DNA from: Janthinobacterium sp. 17J80-10
GTDB taxonomy: Bacteria; Pseudomonadota; Gammaproteobacteria; Burkholderiales; Burkholderiaceae_D
Reading direction: 5' to 3'
NCBI RefSeq assembly: GCF_004114795.1
Contig: NZ_CP035311.1
Location: forward strand, 682,001-746,000
Length of the DNA stretch: 64,000 nucleotides
The notes under the pieces were generated by a model. That model made no database searches, was not told the DNA's origin, and was given only the letters and a program-made list of their open reading frames with translations. Of this stretch, positions 63,448-64,000 are shown piece after piece. Position numbers and translations under genes: made by a program. Position 1 is the first letter of the stretch; each line of letters opens with the position of its first letter.

Positions 63448-64000
63448 TTGAGTACACTGTATATCCGATTTCCTTCGAAGGCCGCCATCGAGAACGCCTC
63501 CCCCGAGGCGGCGCCCGAATGCCATTTTGCGCTGGCCACTGACAGTGGTGCCGTCGAGCGTGAAGGCACTGCCGTGCTCGAGCAACTGGGCGAGGCGATC
63601 AGCGCGGCGCAGAAAGTCGTGGTGCTGCTGGCCGCCAGCGACGTCAACCTGTTGCAGGTGCAGGTGCCGCCATTATCCGCGTCCAGGCTCAAGGCAGCCT
63701 TGCCGAACCTGGTCGAGGAACAATTGATGACCGACCCGGCAGAATGCATCCTGGCTGCCGGGCCCGCCATGTCCGAAGGCTTGCGTACGATTGCCGTGGT
63801 CAATCGTACGTGGCTGGAAAATGCCGTGCAACGCGTCCTGGCGCTGGGTGCGCGCAGTGTTGCCGTGCTGCCGTTGCAGCTGTGCCTGCCTTACCAGCCC
63901 GACACCGTAGCGGCGACCTTTGCCGAGTCCGGCGCGAGCCTGGATGTCGATCTTGCCCTTCGTACAGGGGAGCAGGAAGGCATCGGCCTTGCGCTACTGC
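63448..64000 (+). CDS. gspL: type II secretion assembly protein, cut by window edge
   Basis: A frame from a TTG at 63448 to the window end (184 codons, no stop). The ATG just before it runs at once into a stop, so TTG is the likely start, with G-C-G-A-G-A upstream. The cytoplasmic actin-like domain of GspL is seen (L-L-Q-V-Q-V-P-P-L and L-P-N-L-V-E-E-Q-L segments). GspL joins the GspE ATPase to the inner-membrane platform. The membrane and periplasmic parts are beyond the window. Confidence 0.88.
   Translation, partial: MSTLYIRFPSKAAIENASPEAAPECHFALATDSGAVEREGTAVLEQLGEAISAAQKVVVLLAASDVNLLQVQVPPLSASRLKAALPNLVEEQLMTDPAECILAAGPAMSEGLRTIAVVNRTWLENAVQRVLALGARSVAVLPLQLCLPYQPDTVAATFAESGASLDVDLALRTGEQEGIGLALL

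Noticed and set aside
1-64000. CRISPR array, tRNA, rRNA, insertion sequence or prophage
   Set aside because: By eye I found no regularly spaced repeats, cloverleaf with CCA end, rRNA core sequence, transposase or integrase. A tRNAscan or ISfinder run would be needed to be sure.

Overview
The window reads as ordinary chromosome from a GC-rich betaproteobacterium, most likely of the family Oxalobacteraceae (order Burkholderiales); the genus is not resolved. The argument is inference from gene content and order: dacC-ybeD-lipB-lipA, birA-coaX-SPOR protein, rhodanese-grxC-secB-SH3-gpsA, gpmA-envC-ctpA-(moeB), a fused pabB-pabC, a SlmA-like regulator, a type II secretion run gspG-L, an EpsA-like LuxR regulator and two secreted polyhydroxyalkanoate (PHA) depolymerases. 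I saw no rRNA, tRNA, CRISPR array, insertion sequence or phage gene.

Layout. 1-5010: the end of a FeeM/GNAT-like acyltransferase, a DMT-family exporter, a small unknown gene, two tandem YcgR-type PilZ proteins, and a membrane protein that looks like an M48 peptidase without its zinc motif. 5034-8516: a 1160-residue protein joining a membrane acyltransferase-3 domain, an NTF2-like domain, an acetoacetate-decarboxylase-like domain, a second NTF2-like domain and a dienelactone-hydrolase domain; this is the most unusual object here. 8771-17727 (all minus): an Mla-like lipid ABC system with a VanZ protein, a ferredoxin, a hydrolase, a DD-carboxypeptidase and the lipoate genes. 17947-24691: three translationally coupled signalling genes (response regulator, REC-GGDEF-EAL, 1532-residue ATPase/GAF/PAS/histidine kinase). 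24684-34554: SDR and MFS genes, then birA, coaX, a SPOR protein, an ECF sigma/zinc anti-sigma/Cys-rich trio, argB, a HAD nucleotidase, slmA and pabBC.

34703-42761: the first secreted PHA depolymerase, then a divergent acyl-CoA catabolic cluster (TetR, two crotonase-fold enzymes, acyl-CoA ligase, SDR, orphan periplasmic binding protein) with a likely TetR operator in its central promoter region. 42807-49001: moeB, then an unknown gene and a frameshifted aquaporin lying between moeB and ctpA, then envC and gpmA. 49134-51955: the rhodanese-grxC-secB-gpsA run. 51970-54966: a cupin, the second PHA depolymerase and the EpsA-like regulator. 55267-60168: a Gtr-like surface glycosylation locus. 60453-64000: type II secretion pseudopilin and assembly genes, cut by the right edge.

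Working together: both depolymerases carry signal peptides, and the T2SS genes are a plausible export route for them. The c-di-GMP theme recurs (two PilZ proteins, a GGDEF-EAL enzyme, a large sensor kinase). Envelope upkeep is another strong theme (Mla-like transport, dacC, envC, ctpA, Gtr locus).
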